A stretch of DNA of 64,000 bases from Buddleja alternifolia. Lineage: Eukaryota; Streptophyta; Magnoliopsida; Lamiales; Scrophulariaceae. Both the position numbers and the translations under genes were made by a program. The DNA lies in assembly GCA_019426215.1 (NCBI GenBank), contig CM033394.1, positions 35,958,423-36,022,422 of the forward strand, written 5' to 3'. Below are positions 45,300 to 57,165 of this stretch, in pieces (within the stretch, counting starts at the first letter, position 1; each line of letters opens with the position of its first letter). A model generated the notes under the pieces. That model ran no database searches. It had not been told where the DNA came from and was given only the letters and a program-made list of their open reading frames with translations.

Positions 45300-45774
45300 A
45301 TCAATAGTACATGAAAATCATGATGAGAATATGTTTTCTCATTAATTACTTAAAAATCTTATACTTAAACAAACACCATGTTAATTACTAGAACTTGTGA
45401 TGCTAGGAGTATTTCTTACCTTATAAACTAGTGCACCCATTATTTTGAAAGAGTTCTCTCTTTCATATTTCCCTCTCTTAGTCTTACTACCTTCTTCTCT
45501 TTCTAGATCTCTTGGTGTATGCCTCCCACAAATGGAGTTGGGGCCCTATTTATAGCGTATTCCTAACCTTAATACCATTCTTGGATGAGTGCAAATGGGC
45601 TGCTTATGGGACAACTGTTTGCGTACTTGACTTCCCTAGTTGACTCTTATTTTTGGAACAGCTTTGTGGAGCTCCATAAGTGAGATACTAACCGGTGAAA
45701 TGGTACACATGTAATTATGATCTTATACAACTTCAAATTAGGGTCGATTGGAGATGGAAAAATGAGGGCTAACA
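45300..45774 (-). repeat. LTR-like or promoter-like insertion in the leader intron (antisense)
   Basis: On the minus strand the sequence starts TGTTAGCCCTCATTTTTCC at 45774, has a TATA box CTATAAATAGGGCCCC at about 45562-45547, then a purine-rich stretch with AGATCTAGAAAGAGAAG. This is the build of a retrotransposon LTR. The 3' boundary and target duplication were not found. Confidence 0.35.
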
Positions 45775-46574
45775 GGGCATATATCATTATTTAGCCCCTC
45801 ATTTCTGTATGCAATTGTGGCATATTGTATTCAAACTCTTCTTATGCATCTTGTTATATAGTAGATATTGCCTCTGAATCTAGGATTTCTAGAAGCAGTT
45901 ATGTGTCGACTGTGAAACGTATTGAACCCTTGGGTTGTGTCAATAGCATCTGGATAGATGTGTCTGTTCCCCCAGAGTAGAGCTAGAGTCCTGTAGAAAG
46001 GATTTTTCTTCGGTTTTTCTGCAACCTAGGCAATTAAAAGGGGGGTAATCATTATACTTTGTATTATCTTGCCCCTTTGGCCCAATTATTTTGCATGTCT
46101 GGAACTTCACTTTTTGTTCTCATACAAAATTGTATCAAACAAGATAACCTTTACATTTTGATTTATTTTCTTCTTCCAGTTTACTTTTTCCCCTTAAGGG
46201 GAGGTTTCTTGAGCATTTGCACCCCATATGCATGTCTAGTTTGCTGGTTGATATTTGGAATTATTGACTAAAAGTATTGAAACTTCTTGAGCTCAAGAAG
46301 CTGTAACCTGATAATTGCCATGTTCTTCTCACCATTTTTCTTCTCTTTCTGGGAGAAGTTATGGGTGGAGGCACTGATGAGAGTGTTGCTTTTGAACCGT
46401 AGGAGTTTACCAAGGCTGCTGGTTGATGAGTGCAATATGTTGTACCCTTTTTATACAATGTGATATAGTATTTGTTGACTGAAAGTAGATTGCTCAATTA
46501 CTCACTGATGTGTAAGCATTTGTCACTTAATATAGGTTATCACCAGGGTATATCTAAGAGCTGCTTGAAGAACT

Positions 46575-46907
46575 ATGGCCAAACATCACCCAGATCTGAT
46601 TATGTGCCGAAAGCAACCTGGAATAGCAATTGGACGTCTTTGTGAGAAATGTGATGGAAAATGTGTAATCTGTGATTCATATGTGCGCCCTTGCACACTT
46701 GTTCGAGTTTGCGATGAATGCAATTATGGATCATTTCAAGGTCGTTGCGTTATCTGTGGAGGGGTTGGAATTTCAGATGCATACTACTGCAAGGAGTGCA
46801 CACAGCAAGAGAAAGATCGAGATGGCTGTCCCAAAATAGTCAATCTTGGAAGTGCAAAAACAGATCTATTCTATGAACGCAAAAAGTATGGTTTTAAGAA
46901 AAGATGA
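46575..46907 (+). CDS. PHF5A: PHF5A-like splicing factor, SF3b 14b subunit (Rds3 family)
   Basis: 110 residues in one exon, the standard length of the family. It opens [20 protein letters not shown] and carries the CxxC pairs [29 protein letters not shown] and [10 protein letters not shown] that bind three zinc ions in a knotted fold. It ends [14 protein letters not shown]. It is a core part of the SF3b complex of U2 snRNP, contacts SF3B1 near the branch-site adenosine, and acts in the nucleus. Plant copies are almost invariant and this one is intact. The leader exon 46536-46574 joins the upstream 5' UTR exon through the TATAG acceptor. Its original promoter has probably been separated from it by the MULE at 38485-43985. 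Expression needs checking. Confidence 0.96.
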   Translation: MAKHHPDLIMCRKQPGIAIGRLCEKCDGKCVICDSYVRPCTLVRVCDECNYGSFQGRCVICGGVGISDAYYCKECTQQEKDRDGCPKIVNLGSAKTDLFYERKKYGFKKR

Positions 46908-47352
46908 TCTATGTGACTATGTTGGCTGAATATGATTTTACGGAAACACATAATTTCAAGGCAGGTTCGATATTTGTAGTACGACTTTTTAAGTGGTGAC
47001 ATATTCAGGTGGAGCTGGTTAGAGTTCTGTTGGAGGAAATTAGGATCTTAATTCCTTATTAGTCTGTAATGGAGTTTTGGAGATTTTGTTATATGCGCTC
47101 GGAATTATTTTGTTTATTTGCTTGTGCTGTTTTCTTTTGGTTTCATTATAATTTTAGCAAAAAAATCAGGGCTTTCAAAAACGCAAGTCATCTTATTTGC
47201 TGGGTCCATGCGAAGAAGTGTGTTCGAGAAATTCTATGTCAGACTGAATTCGATAATTTTAGTATTTATTTTTCTCACATAGTAGGGTGTATTGTCTGTG
47301 TGGAGATTACGCACATTTATGTAAAAAACATAGACATAAAATCTATTCTTGG
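46908..47352 (+). other. 3' UTR and downstream flank of PHF5A-like gene
   Basis: AT-rich sequence after the TGA. The 47069-47446 open frame has no coding character. Nothing else recognised. Confidence 0.45.
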
Positions 47353-48540
47353 TCAATGTTTTAAAAATTGGAATGGACGGTCAATCGGATCGGTCGGGCT
47401 GCCGATTAGCTATATAATGGGCCGAATCGAACCACAGAACCTATAGTGTCCAAATATTGGCCAAGCCTGTTGACCAGTGATCGGACTGTTGAACAGTTCG
47501 AACAGGTCTTGATTTACAAAAATTGGGCGGTTTTGTATGTATAAATACTTGTCAACATTACCTAAAATCTGTTGGTTTAGTGCAATTCACTTCCTACTTT
47601 TTGTGAGAGGTCCTAGATTCGAATTCAAGTTGCCACAAGTTGTGGCTTTCCCCTTCTTTATGAAATTGATAGAGTTTTTATGACTCAGAATTATGACTAT
47701 CAATCCGGAGTTATCAGGTTAGATATTTAGGGTATTTTCCTTCGTTTTGAATTTTTGTTTTGAAAAAGTACTTGTCAACATTCCTAAATTTTCTATCAAA
47801 ATATGCACTAATTTCTATTCGCGGGTCTAAGTCTTCTTTGTTTTTTACTTTTCCACTCAGATTTCTGTAGGCTACCTTTAAATCCAATCCATACATAGTT
47901 TCGTCAAGAATCTTGATTTTCTCTTAAAAATAGCACAATCACTCGAAATTCAAGATTGCCTCTACTTAAAAGGCATTGTTCGCTTTTCTCTTTGGCATAT
48001 ATTCTGTATTTACTTATGTTTGTATGTGTGAATGTATAGACTATAGACATGTGATTCCTTTTTTGAGGTTTAACATTTAAGCAATTTTCAAGGCGTCGTT
48101 CACTTTTCTCTTTGGTATATATTCTGAATTTATTTATGTTTGTATGTGTGAATGTATAGACATGTGATTCCTTTTTTAAGATTTAACTTTTAAGCAATTT
48201 TTAGAATTTTTATCTAATTGGGCTTTCTACTTTATGTTTATTTTTCTATCTGGATTTACGGGGCCTAATGATTTTTATTTTATTTTCTTCATCCTCCGTC
48301 AATCCTTTACGCTTATTAGTTTCGGCATGTAAAATTTTATGTATCTATGTATTTTATCATTTTTTAATCCATATTGATCAATTTTATGTATTTTTAATTT
48401 TTTTATCTAATTTTAAATAACTATACTTATTTAGATCATAATTACGACGTCACCAGTCCAACCCGTGAATCTTGTAACCAGTGGACTTTTCAATTCGATA
48501 GCCTTGCTGATTTTGAGATTATTGCTCACGGTACCATTGG
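47353..48540. repeat. Possible degenerate DNA element with GGTC-rich ends
   Basis: The left end (GGACGGTCAATCGGATCGGTC) and the right part (CCAGTCCAACCCGTGAATC, then TTCGATAGCC) resemble the opposite ends of a common plant fold-back element, but the match is weak. No target duplication and no coding were found. Confidence 0.3.
47972..48195. repeat. Tandem duplication, about 111-bp unit
   Basis: The phrase TTTATGTTTGTATGTGTGAATG with its flanks occurs twice (near 48014 and 48131); both copies begin with GTTC(G/A)CTTTTCTCTTTGG. The second copy lacks about 8 bases. Noncoding. Confidence 0.75.
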
Positions 48541-49528
48541 ACCTGATCTAGAATTGGGGGTCCAATTCACTAGAAAAGGAAATAAAATAGAAAGAAAAAC
48601 GGACGTTATTGAGGCGGCCAAGTTTGATTTCAGGTGGAATTAGAATTGAAGTAGGACTTATTACTTGGAGAATGAATGCGGGGCAACCTGTTTTGTGTTG
48701 ATTTTACAATAGAAGAAAATCTCCAAGAAAACACGGATGAAGAAAACATCCTTCCTCTTTCACAAAAGCCGATAGGCCATGGATCCAACCGTCATTGATG
48801 AGCTTTTGAAACGTAAAATCCTCGTAACGAAGAAGAAGAAGAAGGATGTGTTCTTGAAGAGTTAGCAGAATTTCTTTCTTCTTTTTTCAGTATTTTGTGT
48901 TCTTGGAAATAATATTGAGATCCGGTAATTAATTTCGCATGCATGCATGGAAATTTCAAGCTTTACCGCTTTTGTTTTTGATTGCTTTTCGAATTGTAAT
49001 TTTTTATATCTGTTGCAACTGAATAAATATTTGGAGATTCACTTTGACTTGAATTCTTAATTCTCAAAGTAGGTTTGATTATTCTCTTTTCTATTGTAGG
49101 ATTAGGATTCATACGTAGGAAGTTGGAAAGATGTTATTTTCTCTTAGTGTTATTTGGTAATTATGAGAGTGAGTGATCGCCCAAACGATTTTCGATTTGG
49201 ATGTTTTTTGTGCTTGTAAATTTCTACCTCACACAAATAAAATCTCTCTTGAATGTAGTTCTTCGTGAACCATGTAAAACTATTGCGTTTATGTTTTCAA
49301 TTAGTCAAATACTATTGTTGTTGTCATATTTGTTGTGTAAACCATAGATCCCTAATAAAACAAATTTCATACCTAACAATATAAAGTGAATGATTTACAT
49401 CCATAGTACTTTCATACTCACAATTTCATTCTCTAATATTGTATACGGTTTCTATACTACTGCATGAGTAGAAGAGTGGAGAGGTAGAACGACGGACAAT
49501 GAACAATGGATGCATCATAGTTAACTTC
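48541..49528 (+). other. Spacer with a small leader-like ORF
   Basis: A 28-codon frame at 48779-48865 (MDPTVIDELLKRKILVTK...) follows a C/A-rich, leader-like stretch. It could be the first exon of a gene lost to rearrangement, because nothing continues it before the copia element. The rest is AT-rich without features. Confidence 0.25.
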
Positions 49529-49654
49529 TGTTAAGGTATAATTCTCCTTGATAATATTGATAGCAAAACAAGTATTTATGGAGATTATAAGAATAAGGAA
49601 ATATAAAAGAGACCTAACTTAACATAAATACATAATAAGAGATTTATTCTAAGA
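49529..49654 (-). repeat. 3' LTR of copia element
   Basis: 126 bp, about 4 percent different from the 5' LTR. The outer end keeps TG..; the inner end reads TC instead of TG on the coding strand. The purine tract ACAGGGGAG lies just upstream on the coding strand (about 49656-49664). Confidence 0.9.
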
Positions 49655-49807
49655 CTCCCCTGTAGTCGAAACGACAGGCAAGCCGACTTTGAGACTGGAT
49701 CGAAACTCAAGAAAGAGAGACGAAGGCAAGTCTTCAGTAAAGATGTCAGCAAACTGGCGTGAGGAGGGGACATGTAACACGCGAACATCACCAAGATTAA
49801 CACATTT

Positions 49808-50422
49808 TCATACAAAATGTAAATCTAATTCAACATGTTTTGTGCGTTGGTGTTGTACCGGGTTGGATGACAAATAGACTGAACTTATATTATCATAGTA
49901 CACAATAGTGGCTTTGGAAAGAGAACAATGGAGTTCAAGAAGAAGATTGCGGAGCCAAGTAGTTTCAGCAACGGCGTTGGCAACGCCGCTATATTCAGCT
50001 TCATCACTAGAATGGGAGACGACATGTTGTCGTTTGGAAGACCAGGAAATAAGATTGGTACCAAGGAAAACGCAATAGCCAGAAGTGGAATGACGTGTAG
50101 TAGGACATCCAGCCCAGTCAGCGTCAGAGTAGGCAATGAGTTGAGAAGTGGAAGATGGGCAAAGAGTGAGACCTTGTGAAATGGTGCCGCTAAGATAACA
50201 CAATATGCATTTGAGGGCAGTGAAGTGATGTTCGCGAGGATCATTCATGAAAAGGCAAAGTTGCTGGACAACATAAGCAATGTCGGGATGAGTAAAAGGG
50301 AGATACTGGAGAGCACTAGCAAGGCTGCAATAAAGAGTGAGATCAGACACGGGACTATAAGAGGAGGAGTCAAGTTTAAAGTGGATGTCTGCCGGTGTAG
50401 AGACAAGTTTGCATGAGGCCAC
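49808..50422 (-). pseudogene. Copia RNase H
   Basis: YSDADWAGCPTTRHSTSGYC holds the first catalytic Asp and the typical copia context; VVSHSSDEAEYSGVANAVAE holds the catalytic Glu; RTKHVELDLHFV is the usual C-terminus. The preceding part (LYCSLASALQYLPFTHPDIA) is the RT connection. The frame is open for 204 codons. Confidence 0.9.
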
Positions 50423-50433
50423 ATTTGCGTGTT

Positions 50434-51278
50434 CTAGAATTTCAAGGGCAACTTTGGATTGAGAAAAAAAAAAAAAAGAAGAGCGGGAAACAGAAATACC
50501 AAGAAAATAATGTAAGGGACGAGATCAGTTATAGCAAATTCGGTGGAGAGAAGAGACGTGATGTGAGAGAGAAGAGAGAAAGAAGATGCAGTCAGAACAA
50601 CATCATCCACGTAAAGGAGAAGGTAGGCAGTGGAGGACCTACGACGAAAAATAAAGAGAGAAGTGTCATCACGAATACTCGTAAAACCAAGAGAGAAGAG
50701 ATAGGTAGCAAATCGAGTGTACCAAGACCGAGGAGCTTGTTTAAGACCATAGAGAGCCTTATTGAGGCGACAAAAGTGGCGAGGAAAAGAAGCATCAAAA
50801 AAATTGGGAGGTTGTTTCATGAAGACGGTTTCAATAAGGTGACCATGAAGAAAGGCGTTTTTAACGTCAAGTTGATGGAGAGGCCAAGAGTAAGAATAGC
50901 AAGGCTGAGTATGGTATGAATGGTGGCTGGTTCGACAACTGGACTGAAAGTATCAGCATAGTCAATGCCAGGTTGCTGAGTGAAGCCCTGAGCGACCAAG
51001 CCAGCTTTATATCGCTCGAGAGTGCCATTAGACTTGAACTTGTGACGAAAGATCCACTTAGAGCCAACAATATTAACATTGGGAGGAGATGGAACAAGAT
51101 CCCAAGTGCGATTATAGGCTAAAGCAGATAATTCATCATCCATAGTTGCTTTCCAGTGAGGATCACGCAAAGCTTGGGCATAGGAGCGGGGTAGGAGGGA
51201 GTAGGCAGTGGAAGAGGAGGTGGAGAGATTAAAGAGCTGACGAGGCTTGATGATGCCGACTTTTGAGCTTGTGATCAT
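50434..51278 (-). pseudogene. Copia reverse transcriptase
   Basis: Segment 1 (51278-50817): SKWIFRHKFKSNGTLERYKA, then AQGFTQQPGIDYADTFSPVV. Segment 2 (50820-50434), in another frame: KALYGLKQAPRSWYTRF and the catalytic box LLLYVDDVVLTA. The frame shift near 50818 and a TAG-type end near 50434 inactivate it. Confidence 0.9.
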
Positions 51279-52042
51279 GGGATGAGAGGGAGGAACATCG
51301 GAGGAAGCTGGGGATGGTAGAGACCGTGGGGAAGGATCCGACGAGGAGGAGGGAATTGAAGAGTTCGAGATGGGAGAGGTGGGTGGAGGAGTAGTGCGGA
51401 CGGTAGTGAGGTGAGGAAGCAGCGGAGATGGTCATCGTCTATGTGAAGAAAGTCCAGAGTATCGGTGGAGTTGGGAGAAGAGAAAGAAGTAAAAGGAAAG
51501 ATGTGTTCATCGAAGGAGACGTGACGGGAGAGTATAATTTTATTAGTAGTTAAGTCTAAACAACAATAGCCTTTGTGATTGGATGGAAAACCTAAGAAAA
51601 AACAAGCAGAGGAGCGAGGGTGTAATTTGTGAGGGGATGTAGCCGACATGTTGGGGTGACAAAGACAGTTGAAGACTCGAAGATGATCATAGGTGGGAGC
51701 AACGTGGTAAAGAAGCTCGAAAGGAGTTTGATAAGACAAAGTAGTGGTAGCAAGAATATTGAGGAGATGAATTGCCATGTGGAGGGCTTCGGCCCAGAAG
51801 GGTGGTGGAAGAGAGGCTTGAAACAAAAGAGTACAAATGATGTTATTGATGGTTTGGATAATGCGTTCGGCTTTACCATTTTTTCGAGACGTATGCGGAC
51901 ATGAAAATCGAAAAAGGATACCATTAGTTTTAAAAAAATCATGCATTATAGTATTATCGAATTCACCACCATGATCACATTGTAAAGATTTTATGGTAAA
52001 GTAAAATTGAGTTTGAACATAGTTATAAAAATTAATAAACAC
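51275..52042 (-). pseudogene. Copia integrase core
   Basis: LQCDHGGEFDN holds the second catalytic Asp (the usual motif is DNGGEF); FSCPHTSRKNGKAERIIQTI holds the catalytic Glu. The stretch LYHVAPTYDHLRVFNCLCHP follows, as in the family. The end is Ser/Pro/His-rich linker sequence. It joins the preceding segment after a short break at 52043-52078. Confidence 0.85.
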
Positions 52043-52078
52043 ACTAGAAGCATCAGATTTATTGCGTAAAGGAAAAAC

Positions 52079-52800
52079 CTAAAGAAAGTGAGAAAAATCA
52101 TCCAAAGAAAGAATATAATAGCGAAAACCACCAAGACTAGGAATGGGTGATGTCCACATGTCAGAATGAATAATATCAAATAAACCACTACTACGAGATA
52201 ATGAACTAGTAAAATGAAAATGTTTGTGTTTACCGAGCTGACAAGCATGGCGTAACGAATTTAAATCATTTTTATTACAAGAAATAAAACTACGACTAGA
52301 ATGAAAACTAAGGATAGATTGGCTAGGATAACCAAGACGTCGATGCCAGAGGACTGGGGAATGAGTGGCGCATGATGAGGAGGTTGCAAAAGTTGAAAAA
52401 TTAAAGTCCATAGGGTAGAGGTCGCCTTCACTATCACTCCGAACAAGAAGCTCACTGGACCTAAGATCCTTTACAGAAAAACTAAAAGGGTCAAATTCGA
52501 CAGAGCTGTGATTTTCACGAGTGAATTTTCTAACGAAAATAAGATTTTAACTAAAGAAGGAGACACGAGGACATTATCGAGAGAAAGGGTGCGAGAGGGG
52601 GAGGGAAAAGTAAAGAGACCAACAGAATTAACCCGATGCACATCACTATTGCCAACTACAATTGAATTAGAATTACTAGAATGCACAATATTATGTAAAA
52701 TACCTTGATGAGGTGTCATGTGAGCACTAGCCCCGGTGTCCATGTACCATTGCTCGTCAGGCTGCGGAAGAGTCATTGTCTGAAATAGCTGAGACATATC
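52079..52800 (-). pseudogene. Copia protease and GAG-pre-integrase region
   Basis: The first segment (52797-52471) opens with QWYMDTGASAHMT, the retropepsin active site of copia elements. The next (52411-52079), in another frame, has VLWHRRLGYPSQ, the zinc-binding pre-integrase motif, and HSDMWTSPIPS at the start of the integrase core. At least one frameshift lies near 52450. Confidence 0.85.
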
Positions 52801-52934
52801 GGTGAAACAGCGGCTAGAAGAGTGTGTGGCCCAGGAGGTGCGGACGGTGGTGAGCTGAAGGAATAGCCATAATGGGCTAAAGAAGACGGGCTTTGTGGCG
52901 TGCTGTGGGCTGCGGCGGCAGTCTGGCTGGTGGG

Positions 52935-53933
52935 CTAGGGAACCGAGTATGGAGGGTGGGCTTGAGCCCAGTTCGTGGATGGATGGGAATAAGTTGATGG
53001 GCCTTGCTGTTGGGCTGAGTGTTGAGGTGGATAGGGGCCATGGGGCCTTGGACCGAGAGTATAAGTTGGCACTAGTTGATAGGAGAATCCGGGTGGGGCT
53101 TGCGGAGGGCGCATGTGTGTACCTGAAAATGGGCTACCAGAATTGTTGTGTCCACCACAGTTAGAAAATTTGCCATTATCTCTACCTCGACCACAAATAT
53201 TATTACGATTAGTGTTTCGAAATTGGTTTTGATTAGGGGTTTGGGAGACAAGCACGGTAGACGAGTCATGAGTTGGAGGAGTGGAATGAAAATGTTTTTC
53301 GCGCGACTCATGAATAATTAGTAAATTGCGAACTTCAGAGAAGGAAGGGAGAGGTTTGGTGGTGGTGATGACCGTAACTAAAGGGAGATAAGATTCCAGT
53401 AGTCCTTGTAATAATTGTAATAAAAAAGCTTGATCGGAAACCAGGCTATCCAAATCTTGAAGGTTAGTAGTGAGAAACTTCATCTTTTGACAGTATTGGG
53501 AAGTAGAGAGATTGCCTTTTTGATAATTACGAAACCGTTCATTACTTTCTAAGGATCGAGACGGTTTATTATTGAGAAAATTTTCTTCGATAGCATACCA
53601 AAGGTCATGGAAAGTAGCATACTCCAAGTCAATATTTTTAAGAAGTTTTATAACAACAGTAGAGTAAAACCAACGTTTTATTTTGGAATCTAAAGAATAC
53701 CATTGATCATCAGGATTACCCATAGGTTTAGATTTTCCTGTGATATGTTCAAAAACAGAGCAACTACGGCAGAGGTCCATAAACATACCCCGCCAAAGCT
53801 TGTAGTTTGAATCAGAATCAGTTAACTTAAAATCAAAAGAAGCATAGATATTGCCGGCGGCAAGAGCCGGGTGTATGGTGGGAGATTTAGGCGGATTGGG
53901 GATGGTGGTTTCGGTGGATTCGGTTTCAGACAT
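52935..53933 (-). CDS. gag: Copia gag protein
   Basis: About 332 residues from MSETESTETT. An ATG further upstream at 54041 adds a hydrophobic lead that is not usual for Gag. It contains NYKLWRGMFMDLCRSC, FHDLWYAIEENFLNN and SQYCQKMKFLTTNL, the UBN2-type gag domain. The C-terminus is Gly/Asn/Pro-rich (NNICGRGRDNGKFSNCGG) with no complete CCHC knuckle. It ends in a Pro/Tyr/Gln-rich stretch before protease, which lies in another frame. Confidence 0.8.
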   Translation of the reverse strand: MSETESTETTIPNPPKSPTIHPALAAGNIYASFDFKLTDSDSNYKLWRGMFMDLCRSCSVFEHITGKSKPMGNPDDQWYSLDSKIKRWFYSTVVIKLLKNIDLEYATFHDLWYAIEENFLNNKPSRSLESNERFRNYQKGNLSTSQYCQKMKFLTTNLQDLDSLVSDQAFLLQLLQGLLESYLPLVTVITTTKPLPSFSEVRNLLIIHESREKHFHSTPPTHDSSTVLVSQTPNQNQFRNTNRNNICGRGRDNGKFSNCGGHNNSGSPFSGTHMRPPQAPPGFSYQLVPTYTLGPRPHGPYPPQHSAQQQGPSTYSHPSTNWAQAHPPYSVP

Positions 53934-54274
53934 GGTGAAATCGAAACACTTAACGTAAAAAATTAACGAGAGAACAAGATAGAAAATAAAGAGCAAATAA
54001 AAATACCATGCAGACAAGAACAATTGAAGAGGAGCCGTCAACTATAAGAGGCACCAAATTCTGAGATGTGGAGAAATTCAGTGCTGTAGGAGGCTTTTTA
54101 CGGATAAAATATTGCGCTGACGAGAAAACAACGACTTGTAAAAAAGGGAGGGGAGAAGCCGTAGAGGTATAAGGACGGCAGATTCACATAAATCGGCGGT
54201 AGCTGTGAGGTGAGCTGGGGGTGGCAACTGAATTTGTGAGAGAGAGGTCAAGGATTGTTTTTAAGCGGATAACA

Positions 54275-54400
54275 TGTTAATGTATAATTCTCCTTGATAT
54301 TATTGATAGCAAAACAAGTATTTATAGAGATTACAAGAATAAGGAAATATAAAAGAGACCTAACTTAACATAAATACATAATAAGAGATTTATTCTAACA
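54275..54400 (-). repeat. 5' LTR of copia element
   Basis: 126 bp, TG...CA in the coding orientation. Directly inside it on the minus strand is TGTTATCCGC, a poor match to the usual tRNA-Met primer site TGGTATCAGA, so the primer site is mutated or a different tRNA is used. Confidence 0.9.
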
Positions 54401-55126
54401 ACTTCCTCATAAGATAATTGTATTTTTGATTCGTGATTACTCAAGAGCTATGATTTAGGATAACTCGGATAAATTGCATCTACAATGGGCCCATATCTTA
54501 CAGGAAACCTGAAAAAAAATATCTTAGACTACATGAGATGGATAAAGTGTAAGAGTTCTATCCCTATAATAAAATGTCTCTGTCTAAAATTGATTGACAT
54601 TTCTTGGAACAAGATGGATTTTGGTGAGTGAGAAAATTGATCAATATTTTTCATTAATGGTTGATAGTTAACCAAATTAATCTGGGTTAAATTACATAAT
54701 TAAAGCAAGGGAGATTGTCCATTGGATGAAATGTCTTATTAGGTGTTAACATTCTAAGAGGGATTAGTTGTAATTTTAGTCATATGACTAAAGAGTGTTG
54801 GTCTTTTAGTTACATACAAACATGGTTTAAAAGGCGGTTAAATAGGCCCTTTAAACTGTTTCTGTTATAATGTAAAATAAAATAAATCGAGCTGATATTC
54901 GCAAATTAGCATTAATGTCGACTTTACTAGTTTAGTTTGAAACAAATCTAGATGTCAGCTAGAATCATTTGGACGGACTAAGCGGCTCAAGGTTATCAAG
55001 GCTGACGTCTTGAGTCGGACCGCAGATGTAATGGTTTTACAGTCTTCTATAAGATGGCATACAACTTCGATTTCGCTCCAATATAAAGATTGGTTTGGTT
55101 GCTTGCTTTCAATTTAAACCTCTTAA
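54401..55126. other. Spacer, no gene seen
   Basis: AT-rich flank of the copia insertion with no coding or repeat structure that I recognise. Confidence 0.35.
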
Positions 55127-56597
55127 TGTTGGTCTCAAGTGGCATACAAATAGGACTTAGAAGAGGGGTTGGTTGAATAAAACCTTGGAGTTTACTCGAC
55201 TTAAAAAAGATTCGCTTTACAAATTTTTCGACACTTGACAACATCAATGACGACTGTTTTAGAAAGTAACATTCGATTTCAGTTTTGATCGCTTAAACGA
55301 AGCAAGTTCAAGCTCTTAGCTCTAAAATCTAAAGTTGCACAAAAGAAATGATTTTTAAGTCTTCTTTTAAAGAGCTTGGAAATGAAAATGGTTCCTTTCA
55401 GTGATTGTTGTGCGAGTTAAACCTTTTATCCTTTGAATGATATGCTTTCAATCTATAATACGACAATTAAGTGAATGTAATAAAGCAATAAGTAGATGAC
55501 ACAAGGTTTGTAAGTGATGTATCCCAATTACGTTATTTTTCTCCTTTTCTCACTACGAAGAATCCATTATAATGATCTTCAAGACTTCGCATAGAATGTC
55601 TCTATCAGATAATGGGTGTTCAAGAATCAGTATGATTCTAAAGCAATGGTTCTTCAGCTCCTTGATTCGCAAGTCTCTTGCGCGAAGCTTCTACCCCATC
55701 AAGCTTCTTTCACCCTGAAATATAGCTTAGTCTTCAGCTTCGTCATTACACACAATAGTGGCTGGATGGTAATTTGTTTTGTTGAATGATTTTGGTTGTT
55801 AAACCAATTATCTCTTTTAGCCCTAGAGTTCTTATTATTAATCTCTGTTGTATGCTTGTATTTTTCTAACTTTGAAAATGAATTTCCGACCTTCCATTTT
55901 ACCTCATCAAGTAAAATATAGCTTAAGTCTTCAGCTTCGTCATCACACACAATAGCGGCTCTGTTGTATCTCTTTTAGCCCTAGAGTTCTTATTATTAAT
56001 CTCTGTTGTATGCTTGTATTTTTCTAACTTTGAAATTGAATTTCCGACCTTCCATTTATAGTAAATCCTATAAATCTCTGTTGGACACATGCTACACACA
56101 TTCACCTAGATCTCCTTCCTTATATTGAAAATTCGTTGCAATTGTGTGTTGTAGACTGCAAATTCTGACAGTCTAAGCTCTGTTGGTCATTCGGTACGTC
56201 ATGCGCTTTTATCACATTAAATGGTCTCTTATCAACAATAAATCCCTTCAATATTTATCCGTTTAAAATAAATACCTGCTATACTATATTTAATTTCTAG
56301 GACAACTTTAATTTATCCTGCTTGTTTAAGTTTACTGGACGCTGCTTAATATAGAACTTTCATCAAGGAAACTATCACACCCTTAACCTTGAATTGACTC
56401 ACCCAGAATTTAATCAGTGTTGTTGGTCTCTTGCACACTGACCTGGACCTAAATAAAGCAATTAATACCCTTTGACATTTTCAAAATACCATACATATAT
56501 CCGATGAGAATCATACTTATATATATATATTTTTAAGGTGTAACATAAATTCTAATTGTCATCATCAAAACGTTTAACAGTAAATTGATTCCTAATA
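55127..56597 (-). mobile_element. Solo LTR of family 1, reversed, with internal duplication
   Basis: The left boundary TGTTGGTCTCAAGTGGCATAC is the inverted LTR 3' end. The right boundary near 56597 (ATTCCTAATA) corresponds to the inverted LTR start. A direct duplication (55720-55913 and 55914-56060), about 195 bp with a deletion of roughly 50 bp in the second copy, lies in the middle. No clear target duplication (CTTAA against ATTTT). Confidence 0.75.
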
Positions 56598-57165
56598 ATT
56601 TTTCCTCTTTTATAGTTCAAAAAGCATATTGTGACCGTGATTCCTCAGGTCTAAGGTTCACGCATACTATCATAATCAGTAATTCAACTATTAACAGTCA
56701 CTAAATAAAAATCCATGTGATCGGATTACTACGAGCCATGTTCGAACACACTAATCATATCAATGTATTTATGACACAAACTCACCATATCCCATAGTGT
56801 TTGATTGACACTTCTTGTCAGAGCATGTGTCATACAAGTCCACACGAATCTCAATGCCCAATTGAAATTCTTCGTCTTGCGAACCGTTTAAGTGATCAAG
56901 TACCAAACTCTTCCAGTGCCTGTCTCCTTAACTACTATAAAGAGTGGAAAGCTTGCCTTAATTCACATGGACTAGTTGTTCATCTGAGGCTTATAGAAGC
57001 CATTAAGACTTATATTCTCCTACCTATCTGCTAGGGAGGCTCTAACTGATCAGGTTAACTCTTTCTCACTACCAGTTTTCCAGCTAAACACACGGGGTCT
57101 TGTTGAAGGGCCCTTAAAAGGCTGTTATTTCCCCTGTTTTAATGCCACTTCCTATACTCCCGGAA
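56598..57165 (-). repeat. LTR-family 2 fragment
   Basis: It matches 59805-60190 over several hundred bases with about 80-85 percent identity by eye, sharing the phrases ACACGAATCTCAA and CTCTTCCAGTGCCT. Its far end is cut by the solo LTR at 55127-56597. Noncoding. Confidence 0.65.

Larger units (their letters stand above)
49529..54400 (-). mobile_element. Ty1/copia retrotransposon, full length, inactive
   Basis: 4872 bp with 126-bp LTRs (49529-49654 and 54275-54400) that differ at about five positions. Flanked by a perfect 5-bp duplication ACTTC (49524-49528 and 54401-54405). Domain order on the minus strand: gag, protease, integrase, RT, RNase H, i.e. copia. The coding region has several frameshifts. 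The very short LTRs suggest the Ale/Retrofit group (inference). Confidence 0.95.

Noticed and set aside
47972..48195. Repeated block as a possible CRISPR or satellite array
   Set aside because: Only two diverged copies in a plant genome; a simple tandem duplication.
50413..50919. Plus-strand ORF of 168 codons
   Set aside because: It is the opposite strand of the copia RT and RNase H; Lys/Arg-rich composition is a shadow of the minus-strand coding.
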